This document shows positions 25,051-34,046 of a stretch of 64,000 bases of DNA, piece by piece. Location of the stretch: positions 248,001-312,000 of the forward strand of contig JAIRUA010000012.1 of assembly GCA_031254645.1 (NCBI GenBank), in the 5' to 3' direction. Position 1 is the first letter of the stretch, and every line of letters starts with the position of its first letter. The notes beneath the pieces are model-generated. The model searched no databases. It saw only the letters and a list, made by a program, of their open reading frames with translations, and was not told the origin of the DNA. Source of the DNA: Dysgonamonadaceae bacterium. GTDB lineage: Bacteria > Bacteroidota > Bacteroidia > Bacteroidales > Dysgonomonadaceae. A program made the translations under genes and the position numbers.

Positions 25051-25066
25051 TGTTCCACGTGAAACA
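25051..25066. other. parS centromere site (ParB binding)
   Basis: TGTTCCACGTGAAACA is a full match to the chromosomal parS consensus TGTTnCACGTGAAACA bound by ParB/Spo0J. It lies between the 3' end of mnmG and apt. parS sites usually cluster near the replication origin, and mnmG (gidA) is often an origin-side gene. parA/parB are not in the window. Confidence 0.8.
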
Positions 25067-25073
25067 ATTTGTT

Positions 25074-26948
25074 TTATCTTCCCAGCAACACCAACAATAC
25101 CGAAATATCATTTGGTGAAACGCCTGGAATACGACTTGCCTGCGCAATGGTTTCGGGATTGATTTTCGTGAGCTTTTGGCGCGCTTCGGTAGAAAGTGAT
25201 TGGATATCGTTGTAATTGAATTTATCTTTTATCTGAATATCCTCCAAGCGCTGGATTTTGTCGGCTATTAATTTTTCTCGCTTGATGTATCCTTCGTACT
25301 TGATGCGAATGTTGGCTGATTCGATAATTTCCTCTTTTTGGTTTGTGATATTGCTTAATAGTTCGCGCAATGGGACAATCTCTTTTGCCATTAACTCTAA
25401 ATCAATGTGTGGACGTGTAAGCAAATCTACAAGTTTCACACCGTGCTTCAACGGTGATGTGTCGATGCTTTCGAGATACGGGTTAATGCGGTCGGGCTTT
25501 ATCGAAAACGAAGAAACAAAATCGATGATGTTTTTCACTTCGTTTTCTTTGTCGCGATAAAGTTTCATTCTTTCCGCCGTTACTAATCCGAGATTGTATG
25601 ATTTTTCAGTCAATCGTTCGTCGGCATTATCCTGACGAAGAAGAATGCGATATTCGGCGCGAGATGTAAACATTCGATATGGCTCGTCTACACCTTTTGT
25701 AATTAAATCGTCAATCAACACGCCGATATACGCTTCGTCTCTGCGCAACACAAACGGATTTCCGCCGTGGCAATTAATATGTGCGTTTATGCCTGCCATT
25801 AATCCTTGTCCGGCGGCTTCTTCGTAACCTGTTGTGCCGTTTATTTGTCCGGCAAAAAATAGATTTTTTATGCGTTTTGTTTCCAACGTTGCGCTAAGTT
25901 GCGTGGGGTCGAAAAAATCGTATTCGATGGCATAGCCGGGTCGGAAAATATGAATATTCCGAAATGCCGGAATCAATCGCAACGAATCTAATTGCGTCTG
26001 CAAAGGTAGAGAAGAGGAAAAGCCGTTGAGATAACATTCGTTTGTGGTTTCGCCTTCAGGTTCGAGGAAAAGTTGATGGCTTGTTTTGTCGGCAAATGTA
26101 ACAATTTTTGTTTCGATACTCGGACAATAACGAGGTCCGATACTTTGAATTTGTCCGTTGAAAAGGGGCGATTCCGACAATCCTTCACGAAGTTTATCGT
26201 GTACTTCTTGCGAAGTGTAGGTAATCCACATACTACGCTGTTTCAATTCACGATGTACGGTGTCAAGATACGAAAATTTGTGAAAATCGTCATCACCTTT
26301 TTGTTCTTCCATCAGCGAATAATCGACGCTTCTTCCATCAATACGCACAGGTGTTCCGGTTTTCATTCTATCGGTTATGAAACCCATTTCAAGCAACTGC
26401 TCAGTTATTCCATACGAAGCTGGCTCCGAAATGCGACCGCCGCTTATTTGCAAACTGCCGATGTGCATCAATCCGTTCAGAAATGTACCAACGGTAAGCA
26501 CTACCACTTTTGCTGAAAATGTTACGCCCATACTTGTTTTTATGCCTATAACCGCGCCGTTTTCAAAAATGAGCTGTGTTACGGTATCTTGCCATATATA
26601 CAGATTAGGCGTATTTTCGACAACACCGCGCCATATTTCGCTGAATTTGATACGGTCGCTTTGCACGCGCGGACTCCACATTGCGGGACCTTTCGAGCGA
26701 TTCAACATTCGGAATTGAATTGCTGTTTTATCGCTAATAATGCCCATTTCACCGCCCAATGCATCAATTTCGCGCACGATTTGTCCTTTGGCAATACCAC
26801 CTACGGCGGGGTTGCAACTCATTTGCGCTATCTTGTCCATATCCATTGTAACAAGTAGCGTTTTTGAGCCTAATTTTGCTGCGGCTGTTGTTGCTTCGCA
26901 CCCCGCGTGTCCTGCACCGATGACAATTATGTCGTACTTAAAATTCAT
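25074..26948 (-). CDS. mnmG: tRNA uridine-5-carboxymethylaminomethyl modification enzyme MnmG (GidA)
   Basis: A 624-residue flavoprotein of normal length. The N-terminal FAD-binding motif is DIIVIGAGHAGCEA. MSCNPAVGGIAKGQIVREIDALGGEMG is highly conserved, as are GYEEAAGQGLMAGINAH and TSRAEYRILLRQDNAD. With MnmE it modifies the wobble uridine of several tRNAs. A TACCTTTG promoter lies 20-27 bases before the start. It is the first gene of the block that continues into apt and uvrC. Confidence 0.98.
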   Translation of the reverse strand: MNFKYDIIVIGAGHAGCEATTAAAKLGSKTLLVTMDMDKIAQMSCNPAVGGIAKGQIVREIDALGGEMGIISDKTAIQFRMLNRSKGPAMWSPRVQSDRIKFSEIWRGVVENTPNLYIWQDTVTQLIFENGAVIGIKTSMGVTFSAKVVVLTVGTFLNGLMHIGSLQISGGRISEPASYGITEQLLEMGFITDRMKTGTPVRIDGRSVDYSLMEEQKGDDDFHKFSYLDTVHRELKQRSMWITYTSQEVHDKLREGLSESPLFNGQIQSIGPRYCPSIETKIVTFADKTSHQLFLEPEGETTNECYLNGFSSSLPLQTQLDSLRLIPAFRNIHIFRPGYAIEYDFFDPTQLSATLETKRIKNLFFAGQINGTTGYEEAAGQGLMAGINAHINCHGGNPFVLRRDEAYIGVLIDDLITKGVDEPYRMFTSRAEYRILLRQDNADERLTEKSYNLGLVTAERMKLYRDKENEVKNIIDFVSSFSIKPDRINPYLESIDTSPLKHGVKLVDLLTRPHIDLELMAKEIVPLRELLSNITNQKEEIIESANIRIKYEGYIKREKLIADKIQRLEDIQIKDKFNYNDIQSLSTEARQKLTKINPETIAQASRIPGVSPNDISVLLVLLGR

Positions 26949-26967
26949 TTGTAAGTTTAGTGAGATG

Positions 26968-26975
26968 CAAAGGTA
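26968..26975 (-). promoter_or_regulatory. Bacteroidota -7 promoter element for mnmG
   Basis: TACCTTTG on the minus strand, 20 bases before the mnmG ATG. Confidence 0.6.
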
Positions 26976-27059
26976 GTAAAAATAATGATTGATAGGAATG
27001 GTTAATTATGTTCTATTTAATTCCTTTTCGACATTGTTTTGTTTTTGAAATAAATTATG

Positions 27060-27067
27060 TACTTTTG
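27060..27067 (+). promoter_or_regulatory. Bacteroidota -7 promoter element for ATPase/STAS-like pair
   Basis: TACTTTTG with an upstream TTTTTG near 27042 that fits a -33 element. The ATG follows 20 bases later. Confidence 0.6.
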
Positions 27068-27087
27068 CTGTAAAAAATGGACAGTAG

Positions 27088-28023
27088 ATGGCTGCAAAAA
27101 TTCGCAAAAATATTATTCCTAAAAAGATAGCCAAAAGTAAAACTATCTTCTTTCGAGATTTTGACGGAATAGATAATTTGATTAATTGGATCAATACAAA
27201 TCGAGTAAATAGTCACGATTATAAAAAACATCTGATAAAAATTCTGAATATAAATTTTTCGAGAGTGAGGCATCTGAAACCTTATCATATTACGCCACTA
27301 TCGTGTTTGATACACGAGTACCAGTCTAAAGGGTTTAAGATAAAAGTTCGACAAGCAACAGATCTAATAAATGGATATCTTAATTCTTTCGATTTTGGTC
27401 AATTTTGTGATAAAAAACATCAAAACTGCTTTCTACCAACAAAAGATCCCAAAACATTCCCTTTATGGAAAATAGAAGAGAATAAAATAGCCCTTTATCC
27501 GAATGAAATTGAAAAATATTTTGAGAGAAATCATTTTAATGGGAAAAGCTTATCTTCACTAAGCATCTCATTAGCGGAAATGTTGAATAATGTATTTGAT
27601 CATTCGGATTCTTTTATACCTGGATACACTTTCACTCAATACAACTCACAAACAAAATCAATCATCATTTCAGTTTGTGATTTTGGAATTGGTATTCCAA
27701 ATAAAGTGAATGGTTATCTGCAATCAAAAAAAGAACAACTGCTAAGCAATGCCGATGCGCTTGAAAAGGCTTTTCAAAATAGCTTTTCTACCAAATCAAA
27801 ACCTCACAATAGAGGATTTGGTTGGGATAATATTTTGTCAAATGTCAAATCGCTGAATGGCAGAATACTGGTATTGAGTAATAATTGTCTTTATGTAAGT
27901 AATCAAAAGGGTATATTTGAAAGAAGCGTGTATTTCCCCGGTACTCTTGTAGTTATATGGCTAGATACAAGAAATTTACCTGAACAAGAAGAAGAATTAA
28001 CAGTTGAAATGGATTTATTTTGA
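27088..28023 (+). CDS. GHKL-type ATP-binding protein paired with a STAS-like protein
   Basis: A 311-residue soluble protein. The C-terminal half is a HATPase_c fold. The N box is AEMLNNVFDHS at about 164-174, the G1 box is DFGIGIP at about 198-204, and the G2 box is NRGFGWDNI at about 242-250. The N-terminal half (lysine-rich, then a region with HYITPLSCLI-like alternation) is unrecognised. No histidine phospho-acceptor domain, sensor or membrane segment is seen. The following small STAS-like gene suggests an anti-sigma/antagonist or partner-switch pair, or a two-gene island or defence-type module; target unknown. It has its own promoter and sits next to mnmG. Confidence 0.7.
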   Translation: MAAKIRKNIIPKKIAKSKTIFFRDFDGIDNLINWINTNRVNSHDYKKHLIKILNINFSRVRHLKPYHITPLSCLIHEYQSKGFKIKVRQATDLINGYLNSFDFGQFCDKKHQNCFLPTKDPKTFPLWKIEENKIALYPNEIEKYFERNHFNGKSLSSLSISLAEMLNNVFDHSDSFIPGYTFTQYNSQTKSIIISVCDFGIGIPNKVNGYLQSKKEQLLSNADALEKAFQNSFSTKSKPHNRGFGWDNILSNVKSLNGRILVLSNNCLYVSNQKGIFERSVYFPGTLVVIWLDTRNLPEQEEELTVEMDLF

Positions 28024-28046
28024 ACAATAATTCATATCTTTGCACA

Positions 28047-28343
28047 ATGAAGAATCAGACAATAATAGTAAAAAATATTTGCAAGGGAACATTTACAAAT
28101 GCTGATGGAGTTGCTTTATATTGTGCAATTGTCAGAATATTAGATGCTTCTGGTGTTGTTGTTTTGTCTTTCAATGAAATTGATGCTGTTTCAAGCTCTT
28201 TTTTGAATTCATCTATCGGCAATATTATTGATGAGAGAGGGATAGACACGCTAAGAAATCAAATAAAGATCACACATTATACTCCCACATTAGCTGCGGT
28301 AGTTAAAAAATATATCGCAAGTTATTCTCTTTTAGTCGTTTAA
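28047..28343 (+). CDS. STAS-like (DUF4325) protein
   Basis: 98 residues from the ATG at 28047 (MKNQTIIVKNICKGTFTNAD); an in-frame TTG at 28020 overlapping the previous stop is the alternative. GVVVLSFNEIDAVSSSFLNSSIG is the DUF4325 core, where the serines sit near the position phosphorylated in anti-anti-sigma STAS proteins. The upstream GHKL ATPase could be the kinase. The coupling is translational or operonic, with a gap of 23 bases or a 4-base overlap. Confidence 0.7.
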   Translation: MKNQTIIVKNICKGTFTNADGVALYCAIVRILDASGVVVLSFNEIDAVSSSFLNSSIGNIIDERGIDTLRNQIKITHYTPTLAAVVKKYIASYSLLVV

Positions 28344-28388
28344 TTTGTAGTTTTTGTTGTTTTTTTGATGCTAAATCCGGCAGAATTT

Positions 28389-29195
28389 CTACTTCAAGTT
28401 CCCTCCTTTCTCCCAATTTTTTATTCCCGTTACATAAAAACACGATGTAACGAAGAAGTTCCGAAGATATTTTATTCGTGATAAAGCGTATAATCTTCGA
28501 GGTTTTAGTCCGAATTTTTGTTTGTAATGCGGATTTATCAGCCATAAACGCTTATTAATCAACATGTATTCGTTTTTCTTCAATAGTTTCTCAAACTTTT
28601 CTATTGAGATACCGCATCTTTTTATCTCAATCAATTCATTAATACAAGATTCCGGCTCATTGAAAGCTGACAAAATATACCAATAAACCGATTCAGGGAA
28701 AAGGTGTATGAACGGAAGTTTTGAGCAAATTTTACTATGACAAATTTGTTGATGTCCGCCGAACGGCATTTGCCAAGCGGGAAATGCCCAAAAAATAATG
28801 CCGTCGCGAGCTAAAAATTGTTTGATGTGATTAAAAAATCTGTCTTTCTGTTCGATATGTTCAATGACATCGTGCACTAAAATGATATCATATTTATCCA
28901 TTTCATTGACACATTCCATTTTAAGAAAATCTATTGCGCTAAATTCTGCACCGACGTTTAATGATTCAAAAAAACGGTTTGCTTGTTCGATTCTTTCCGT
29001 AGATAAATCAATACCCGTTACCTTGCATCCCATTTCTGCAAACGGTAATAAGTTTCCTCCTTCGCCACATCCGATTTCCAATACTTTCTTGTTACTGACC
29101 GGTGTGAAATTACTCAAATAATCAATGTAATATTCTCTTGAAGTGTTTGCTGATTCAGTAAAATATTGCTGTCTGTTTTTATGTCTCTTTTGCAT
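28389..29195 (-). CDS. Class I SAM-dependent methyltransferase
   Basis: A 268-residue protein. Motif I is VLEIGCGEGGNLLPFAEMG near residue 38, motif II is VTGIDLS, and DIILVHDVIEHIEQKDRF is typical of the methyltransferase 11/UbiG-like superfamily, with the acceptor-side region PAWQMPFGGHQQIC. The substrate is unknown; similar genes often act on surface glycans or small molecules. It ends a minus-strand run and has only 2 bases between it and the nuclease-like gene upstream. It is convergent with the STAS-like gene. Confidence 0.8.
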   Translation of the reverse strand: MQKRHKNRQQYFTESANTSREYYIDYLSNFTPVSNKKVLEIGCGEGGNLLPFAEMGCKVTGIDLSTERIEQANRFFESLNVGAEFSAIDFLKMECVNEMDKYDIILVHDVIEHIEQKDRFFNHIKQFLARDGIIFWAFPAWQMPFGGHQQICHSKICSKLPFIHLFPESVYWYILSAFNEPESCINELIEIKRCGISIEKFEKLLKKNEYMLINKRLWLINPHYKQKFGLKPRRLYALSRIKYLRNFFVTSCFYVTGIKNWEKGGNLK

Positions 29196-29197
29196 TT

Positions 29198-30148
29198 TTA
29201 TTTTAATTTCATCTTCAGAAACACCGGTAAATGGTCGCTATATCCACCTATATATCTCCTGTGATACGTCCTATTAGGCTGCACCGTGCCATTCTGACCG
29301 AAATATAACAGGTAATGCGGATTGAAAATATCAGCGTGAGCGGCTGTACATTCAATTTTTGGATTGTTAAGCAAATCTCCGGAAACGATAATTTGGTCGA
29401 ATAATAACCAACCATAGTAGTAAATTGTGCCGAGCCCTTTGTCGATTTTCGGATACAAAAGATTGTAGAGTTTATCCGGTTGTGGATTATTGAATAATTT
29501 TTGAGCATTGAGCACTTCGGCAATGCTTTTATTGTTGGGAGTATCGTTGAAATCGCCCAAAATGGCAATATTCGATTGTTCGTTTTCGCACAATATCTTG
29601 TCGATATTTTCTTTAAGTATGTTTGTTGCGAAGCATCTGCGTGGTTCGGTTTCTTCGGTTCCTTCATTGCGAGAAGGAAAATGTATGAAAAACAGATGTA
29701 ATATTTCCTCGTTTTTCATTGCGCCTTTAACGTAAAGAATATCGCGCGTTCGTTCTTTGATGCCGGGCAAATGAACAGAAATAGGCGTTGATTCTTGCAC
29801 TGTAAACGATTTTTTGTTGTATATCATTGCCACGTCAATGCCGCGCTGGTCGGGACTGTTGTAGTGTACAAAACTGTAATCGGGCATTCCGTTTTCACGC
29901 ATCTTGTTCACAAGCGACATTAGTACGGTATCGTTTTCCACCTCTGCCAGACCAATAATGTCGGGAAAATCCGGTTTTACAATGTTGTGAATTACTTGCG
30001 TTAGTTTTGTGACTTTTTCATTATAACGTTTTTTCGTCCAATGATAATGTCCTGTTGGAGTGAAATCATCGTTCGTTGTTTTTGGGTCGCCCGCCGTGTC
30101 GTAGAGATTTTCGACGTTGTACCACATTAGAGAGAAGTTATTTGACAT
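29198..30148 (-). CDS. Endonuclease/exonuclease/phosphatase family protein
   Basis: A 316-residue metal-dependent hydrolase of the EEP fold. WYNVENLYD at the N-terminus holds the metal-site Asn. GLAEVEND holds the catalytic Glu, and GDFNDTPNN and YSDHLPVFLKM hold the Asp/Asn and the terminal His. No signal peptide is seen. Such proteins cleave nucleic acids, phosphoinositides or other phosphodiesters; the substrate cannot be told. It lies between the DUF4476 gene and the methyltransferase gene in one probable transcript. Confidence 0.88.
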   Translation of the reverse strand: MSNNFSLMWYNVENLYDTAGDPKTTNDDFTPTGHYHWTKKRYNEKVTKLTQVIHNIVKPDFPDIIGLAEVENDTVLMSLVNKMRENGMPDYSFVHYNSPDQRGIDVAMIYNKKSFTVQESTPISVHLPGIKERTRDILYVKGAMKNEEILHLFFIHFPSRNEGTEETEPRRCFATNILKENIDKILCENEQSNIAILGDFNDTPNNKSIAEVLNAQKLFNNPQPDKLYNLLYPKIDKGLGTIYYYGWLLFDQIIVSGDLLNNPKIECTAAHADIFNPHYLLYFGQNGTVQPNRTYHRRYIGGYSDHLPVFLKMKLK

Positions 30149-30161
30149 AAGCGTATTGTGA

Positions 30162-31178
30162 TTATCGACTTTCTCTTATCAAATTGAGAAAAGAGTTTCT
30201 GCCGCTATTGAATGTAAATACATCAGCTTGCAAGTATAAATTTTCAGGGTCAAGCGTGCGTGAAATGAGCTGTCGGGCGCACTGCAACCGATTGTCGTCG
30301 GAAGTAAACAGTGCCAAAATCTGCCTCAATTGACTGGCGGTGTAAAAATGAAAAACTGCCGAAACGCCAATTACATTTAGTTTATCTCGGTCGAACGGGT
30401 GTTGCCTTAGTTCAGATATCATTCTGTTCAAATCGTCATTGTTGATAGGACGTATTGCGGGAGAAGAAGGGCGATGGCTGCCCGCATCTCTTATCAAATC
30501 AAGAAAAGAGTTTCTGCCGCTATTGAATGTAAATACATTGGCTTGCAAGTATAAATTTTCAGGGTCGAGCACTTGTGGAATGAGCAATCGAGCACACTGT
30601 AGCCGATTGTCGTCAGAGGTAAACAATGCTAAAATTTGCCTTAATTGGTTGGCGGTGTAAAAATGAAAAACCGCCGAAACATCAATTACATTCAGTTTAT
30701 CTCTATCGAATGGGTGTCGTCTTAGTTCGGACAACATTCTGTTCAAATCGTCATCGCTAATAGGACGTACTGTTGTGGGAGGCGGGCGATGACTTCCACT
30801 GCCTTGTTCGGCAATGCAGAGCATCGTACTGTTAGGGTCGGGAGAGAAGGTTACAGACGTGCGATTATTTGCCGAAATACTGATAACGGTGCGTTGTCCC
30901 GACTGTATCCATATCGACTGTTCGAAAATATTGGCGCCGTGTCTGCCGCCTCGCGCACCGGAAATTCTTATCCGGTATTCGCCCGGCATCAGGTTGGAGA
31001 GTAAAACGCTGCCCGATATGTTTTCGCGGAAAGAGAATAAGCCATTCACCTCAATTTGTAACGCTTCAGGACGTTCCGAAGCTATCTGAATACTACCACT
31101 TGACACGGCTCTTTGTGCGTGTATTCCCGATGTGGCGAGTAATGATACGATGAATAAGAGGAGGATTTTTGTTTTCAT
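30162..31178 (-). CDS. Secreted protein with two tandem DUF4476 domains
   Basis: A 338-residue protein with a signal peptide (MKTKILLLFIVSLLATSGIHAQ). Residues 23-125 form a beta-rich domain (LMPGEYRIRISGARGG). Two almost identical DUF4476 copies of about 105 residues follow, at about 129-233 and 234-338. Each runs from SHRP through HPFDRDKLNVI, VSAVFHFYTA and LFTSDDNRLQCAR to FNSGRNSFL. DUF4476 proteins in this phylum are exported and of unknown role. The strong likeness of the copies points to a recent in-frame duplication. Confidence 0.85.
   Translation of the reverse strand: MKTKILLLFIVSLLATSGIHAQRAVSSGSIQIASERPEALQIEVNGLFSFRENISGSVLLSNLMPGEYRIRISGARGGRHGANIFEQSIWIQSGQRTVISISANNRTSVTFSPDPNSTMLCIAEQGSGSHRPPPTTVRPISDDDLNRMLSELRRHPFDRDKLNVIDVSAVFHFYTANQLRQILALFTSDDNRLQCARLLIPQVLDPENLYLQANVFTFNSGRNSFLDLIRDAGSHRPSSPAIRPINNDDLNRMISELRQHPFDRDKLNVIGVSAVFHFYTASQLRQILALFTSDDNRLQCARQLISRTLDPENLYLQADVFTFNSGRNSFLNLIRESR
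30165..30794. repeat. Tandem duplication of about 315 bp inside the DUF4476 gene
   Basis: Bases 30165-30479 and 30480-30794 are two direct copies that keep the reading frame, with long stretches of identical bases (for example around GAGTTTCTGCCGCTATTGAA at 30190 and 30507). Confidence 0.9.
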
Positions 31179-31253
31179 ACGATTGTTTTTTGTATAATGA
31201 AACTTACAATTTCGTTGCCCCTGTTCCCTTGACTAACTCGACTATATTTTGGT

Positions 31254-31673
31254 TTAAAAAATTATCAATAATTTAAGCGCGTTATTTTCCGCCTCACGCA
31301 TTTTTTTCGCCTCTTTTTCCGACTTATCCGCTATTCCGCACAAATGCAAAACGCCGTGAATGATAACACGATACAGCTCTTCGCCGTATTCCGTGCCAAA
31401 TTTTTCGGAATTGGAACGAACGGTATCGAGACTGATAAAGATATCGCCCGAAATGACATCGTTTTCCGAATAATCGAACGTGATAATATCCGTATAATAA
31501 TCGTGTGCAAGATATTGGTTGTTTACTTCGAGAATTTTCTCGTCATCGCAAAAAATATAGTTTACATCGCCCACTTTTTTTCCGTATGTTAAGACGACGG
31601 ACTTTATCCAATTCTTTGTATCACTGCGCTTTATTTTTGGAAAAGCGATGTTTTCCGATTGAAATGTAATCAT
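31254..31673 (-). CDS. ybeY: rRNA maturation RNase YbeY
   Basis: A 139-residue protein. The zinc-site motif reads IIHGVLHLCGIAD. The two histidines of H-G-x-L-H are present, and the third ligand position is Asp rather than His, as I recall for other Bacteroidota YbeY proteins. The preceding VNNQYLAHDYYTDIITFDY is the typical central region. YbeY processes 16S rRNA ends and takes part in ribosome quality control. It lies in a minus-strand run between the SpmAB gene and the DUF4476 gene. Confidence 0.93.
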   Translation of the reverse strand: MITFQSENIAFPKIKRSDTKNWIKSVVLTYGKKVGDVNYIFCDDEKILEVNNQYLAHDYYTDIITFDYSENDVISGDIFISLDTVRSNSEKFGTEYGEELYRVIIHGVLHLCGIADKSEKEAKKMREAENNALKLLIIF

Positions 31674-31703
31674 TGCTTTTAAACTTTAAATCTTTAAACC
31701 CCT

Positions 31704-32936
31704 TCAACCAAAAAACATATAGCACACAAACACCGCGGCTATCACACTCGCTAAATCCGCCAAAAGCGCATAAGGAATGGTGTAACGCGAATTTTTGATA
31801 TTCACCGCACCGAAATAAACCGCTACGATGTAAAAAGTTGTGTCGGTTGCACCTTGTAAAATCGACGATAGTCTGCCCGCAAACGAATCAGCACCAAATG
31901 TTTGCATTGCATCAATCATCATTCCGCGTGCGCCGCTTCCGCTCAACGGTTTCATCAGAGCGGTGGGCATTCCGTCTACCCAGCGGGTATCGACACCGAT
32001 GGTTGCCACGATGGCTCGCAATCCGTCCATCAGAAAATCCATCGCGCCCGATGCCCGAAACACGCCGATGCCGACCAAAAGCGCAATCAAATAAGGAATA
32101 ATTCGTATTGCTACCTGAAAACCTTCTTTCGCACCGTCAATAAAAGCATCGAAAACATTTATTTTTCGCATCATTCCTTTTGCGATGAAAAGGACGATAA
32201 TGGAAAAAAGAATGATATTTGCAGCCACTGCCGACACAATAGAAACTTGTTCTTGCGGCATTGATTGAAAAAGCAAAACCGTACCGACAATAATCGCCGA
32301 AAGCGTTCCAAAAAATCCTAAAATCGCACGATTGAAAAAATTAATTCGTTGTTTAATGCATACTGCAAGGACACCCACAAGCGTGGAGCTAAACGTGGCA
32401 ATCATTATCGGAATAAAAATATCCGAAGGATTTGCTGCACCCATTTGTGCACGATATACCATAATGGTAACGGGAATGAGTGTAAGCCCCGATGCGTTGA
32501 TTATCAAAAACATAATCATCGAATCGGAAGCCATATCCTTCTTTTTGTTTAATTCTTGTAGTTCATTCATCGCTTTCAAGCCGAAAGGTGTGGCGGCGTT
32601 GTCCAATCCGAGAATATTTGCCGAAATGTTCATCAATATTGATGCCGATGCGGGATGTCCTTTCGGAATGTCGGGGAAAAGTTTGGAAAACAGTGGCGCA
32701 GCGGCTCGCGAAAAAACTTCTACCATTCCACCGCGTTCACCGATTTTCATAATACCGAGCCAGAGCGACAACACGCCGGTTAATCCCAGTGAGATTTCAA
32801 ATCCTGTTCTCGCAGTAACGAATGTAGAATTCATTATATTGACAAAAATTTCGGTATCGCCCAGAAAAACGAATTTGATGAGGGCAACAACGAAAGCAAT
32901 GATGAAGAATGCTATCCAAACGTAATTGAGTACCAT
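31704..32936 (-). CDS. Fused SpmA/SpmB nucleoside-recognition-domain membrane protein
   Basis: 410 residues from the ATG at 32936 (MVLNYVWIAFFIIAFVVALI). The longer start at 32960 would overlap the yggS end. It has two Gate/nucleoside-recognition halves. The SpmA-like N-terminal half has LTGVLSLWLGIMKIGERGGM and NISANILGLDNAATPFGLKAM. The SpmB-like C-terminal half has GARGMMIDAMQTFGADS and LSSILQGATDTTFYI. In spore formers the separate proteins are involved in core dehydration; in non-sporing Bacteroidota the fusion is common and its role unknown. Confidence 0.88.
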   Translation of the reverse strand: MVLNYVWIAFFIIAFVVALIKFVFLGDTEIFVNIMNSTFVTARTGFEISLGLTGVLSLWLGIMKIGERGGMVEVFSRAAAPLFSKLFPDIPKGHPASASILMNISANILGLDNAATPFGLKAMNELQELNKKKDMASDSMIMFLIINASGLTLIPVTIMVYRAQMGAANPSDIFIPIMIATFSSTLVGVLAVCIKQRINFFNRAILGFFGTLSAIIVGTVLLFQSMPQEQVSIVSAVAANIILFSIIVLFIAKGMMRKINVFDAFIDGAKEGFQVAIRIIPYLIALLVGIGVFRASGAMDFLMDGLRAIVATIGVDTRWVDGMPTALMKPLSGSGARGMMIDAMQTFGADSFAGRLSSILQGATDTTFYIVAVYFGAVNIKNSRYTIPYALLADLASVIAAVFVCYMFFG

Positions 32937-32946
32937 ATTTTTAATT

Positions 32947-33609
32947 TTATCTTTCTCCAAAAATTAACGTACCCACCCGAATCATCGTACTACCTTCTTC
33001 GATAGCAATTGGATAATCGTCCGACATTCCCATCGAAATTTCTTTGAATGACAAATCGTTGGCAAAATATTTCGCCTTGATTTCATCAAAAAACGATTTC
33101 AACAAACGAAATTCTTCTCTGATTTTCCTCTTTTCATCGGTAAAAGTCGCCATTCCCATTACGCCCACAATTTGCACGTGCTTACAATCGCGCCACGTGC
33201 CTTCTGCAAGAAACTCACGACATTCATCGGGTGAAAACCCTGATTTGGTTTCTTCTTCCGCGATGTGAATTTGCAATAAACAGGGAATTTTGCGATTATT
33301 CGCCGCCGCTTGCCTTTCGATCTCGAGCATCAACCGTTCATTTTCCAAACTGTGAACGAGCGAAACGAAAGGCGCAATTTGTTTCACTTTGTTGCGTTGC
33401 AAACTGCCGACAAAATGCCATTCGATATCGTTTGGCAATTCCGCTTGCTTCGCAACAACTTCTTGTACACGACTTTCGCCGAAAACACGCTGCCCCGCAT
33501 TGTAGGCTTCCATTACTGTTTCTGCCGTATGAAATTTGGAAACAGCAATGATTTTTACCTCATCGGGCACGCTCTCACGCAGTGCATTGATACGTGCTTT
33601 CAGGCTCAT
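32947..33609 (-). CDS. YggS-family pyridoxal-phosphate homeostasis protein
   Basis: A 220-residue single-domain alanine-racemase-fold protein. IIAVSKFHTAETVMEAY holds the lysine that binds PLP. WHFVGSLQRNK is diagnostic, as are the GMSDDYPIAI and STMIRVGTLIFG phosphate-site motifs near the C-terminus. It has no racemase activity in studied members and controls PLP levels and amino-acid balance. It overlaps the upstream DUF4494 gene by 4 bases and lies 10 bases before the SpmAB gene. Confidence 0.95.
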   Translation of the reverse strand: MSLKARINALRESVPDEVKIIAVSKFHTAETVMEAYNAGQRVFGESRVQEVVAKQAELPNDIEWHFVGSLQRNKVKQIAPFVSLVHSLENERLMLEIERQAAANNRKIPCLLQIHIAEEETKSGFSPDECREFLAEGTWRDCKHVQIVGVMGMATFTDEKRKIREEFRLLKSFFDEIKAKYFANDLSFKEISMGMSDDYPIAIEEGSTMIRVGTLIFGER

Positions 33610-34046
33610 TCCGTAGTCGGTTTTTCGTACGGAAATACGTCCATTATGGCGGTTTCCGTTACGGCGGCGAAAGAGTAGTCAATCATTGTTTTTTTCATTT
33701 CCGATTCCACAATTTCCACCGCTTCTTTCAATTCCGATGCTTGTACGAGCATATTGATAGCGGTTTTCTTTTCCGACCCGCTTTTTTCGTCTAACGTGAT
33801 GAAATAGAGCTTTGCTTTGTAATATCGGTCGCCGGTTTCGTTGAAAAACGATTCCGAAAATTTCACGCGTTTAATATCCGAAACAGTAAATTCGCCCGAA
33901 ATGAAAGGTTTCATTTCTTCAATGATTCGCGCTTCGGCTTCGGTAAACGACAGGGCATCTACCAAATAAGGCTCTGTTACTGTTTTTTGAATGCCCGTGT
34001 CGAGCATTTTATCATATCTTACTTTACATTCGAACCAGTTGTGCAT
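33606..34046 (-). CDS. DUF4494 protein
   Basis: A 146-residue cytoplasmic protein. The start MHNWFECKVRYDKMLDTG and the VDALSFTEAEARI block are typical of DUF4494, a family restricted to Bacteroidota and of unknown role. In Bacteroidales it is regularly found immediately upstream of the YggS-type gene, here with a 4-base overlap, so a linked role in PLP or amino-acid balance is possible but unproven. Confidence 0.85.
   Translation of the reverse strand: MHNWFECKVRYDKMLDTGIQKTVTEPYLVDALSFTEAEARIIEEMKPFISGEFTVSDIKRVKFSESFFNETGDRYYKAKLYFITLDEKSGSEKKTAINMLVQASELKEAVEIVESEMKKTMIDYSFAAVTETAIMDVFPYEKPTTE

Noticed and set aside
27006..27288. Minus-strand small membrane-like ORFs
   Set aside because: They lie antisense to the ATPase gene and its promoter and show no independent start signal.
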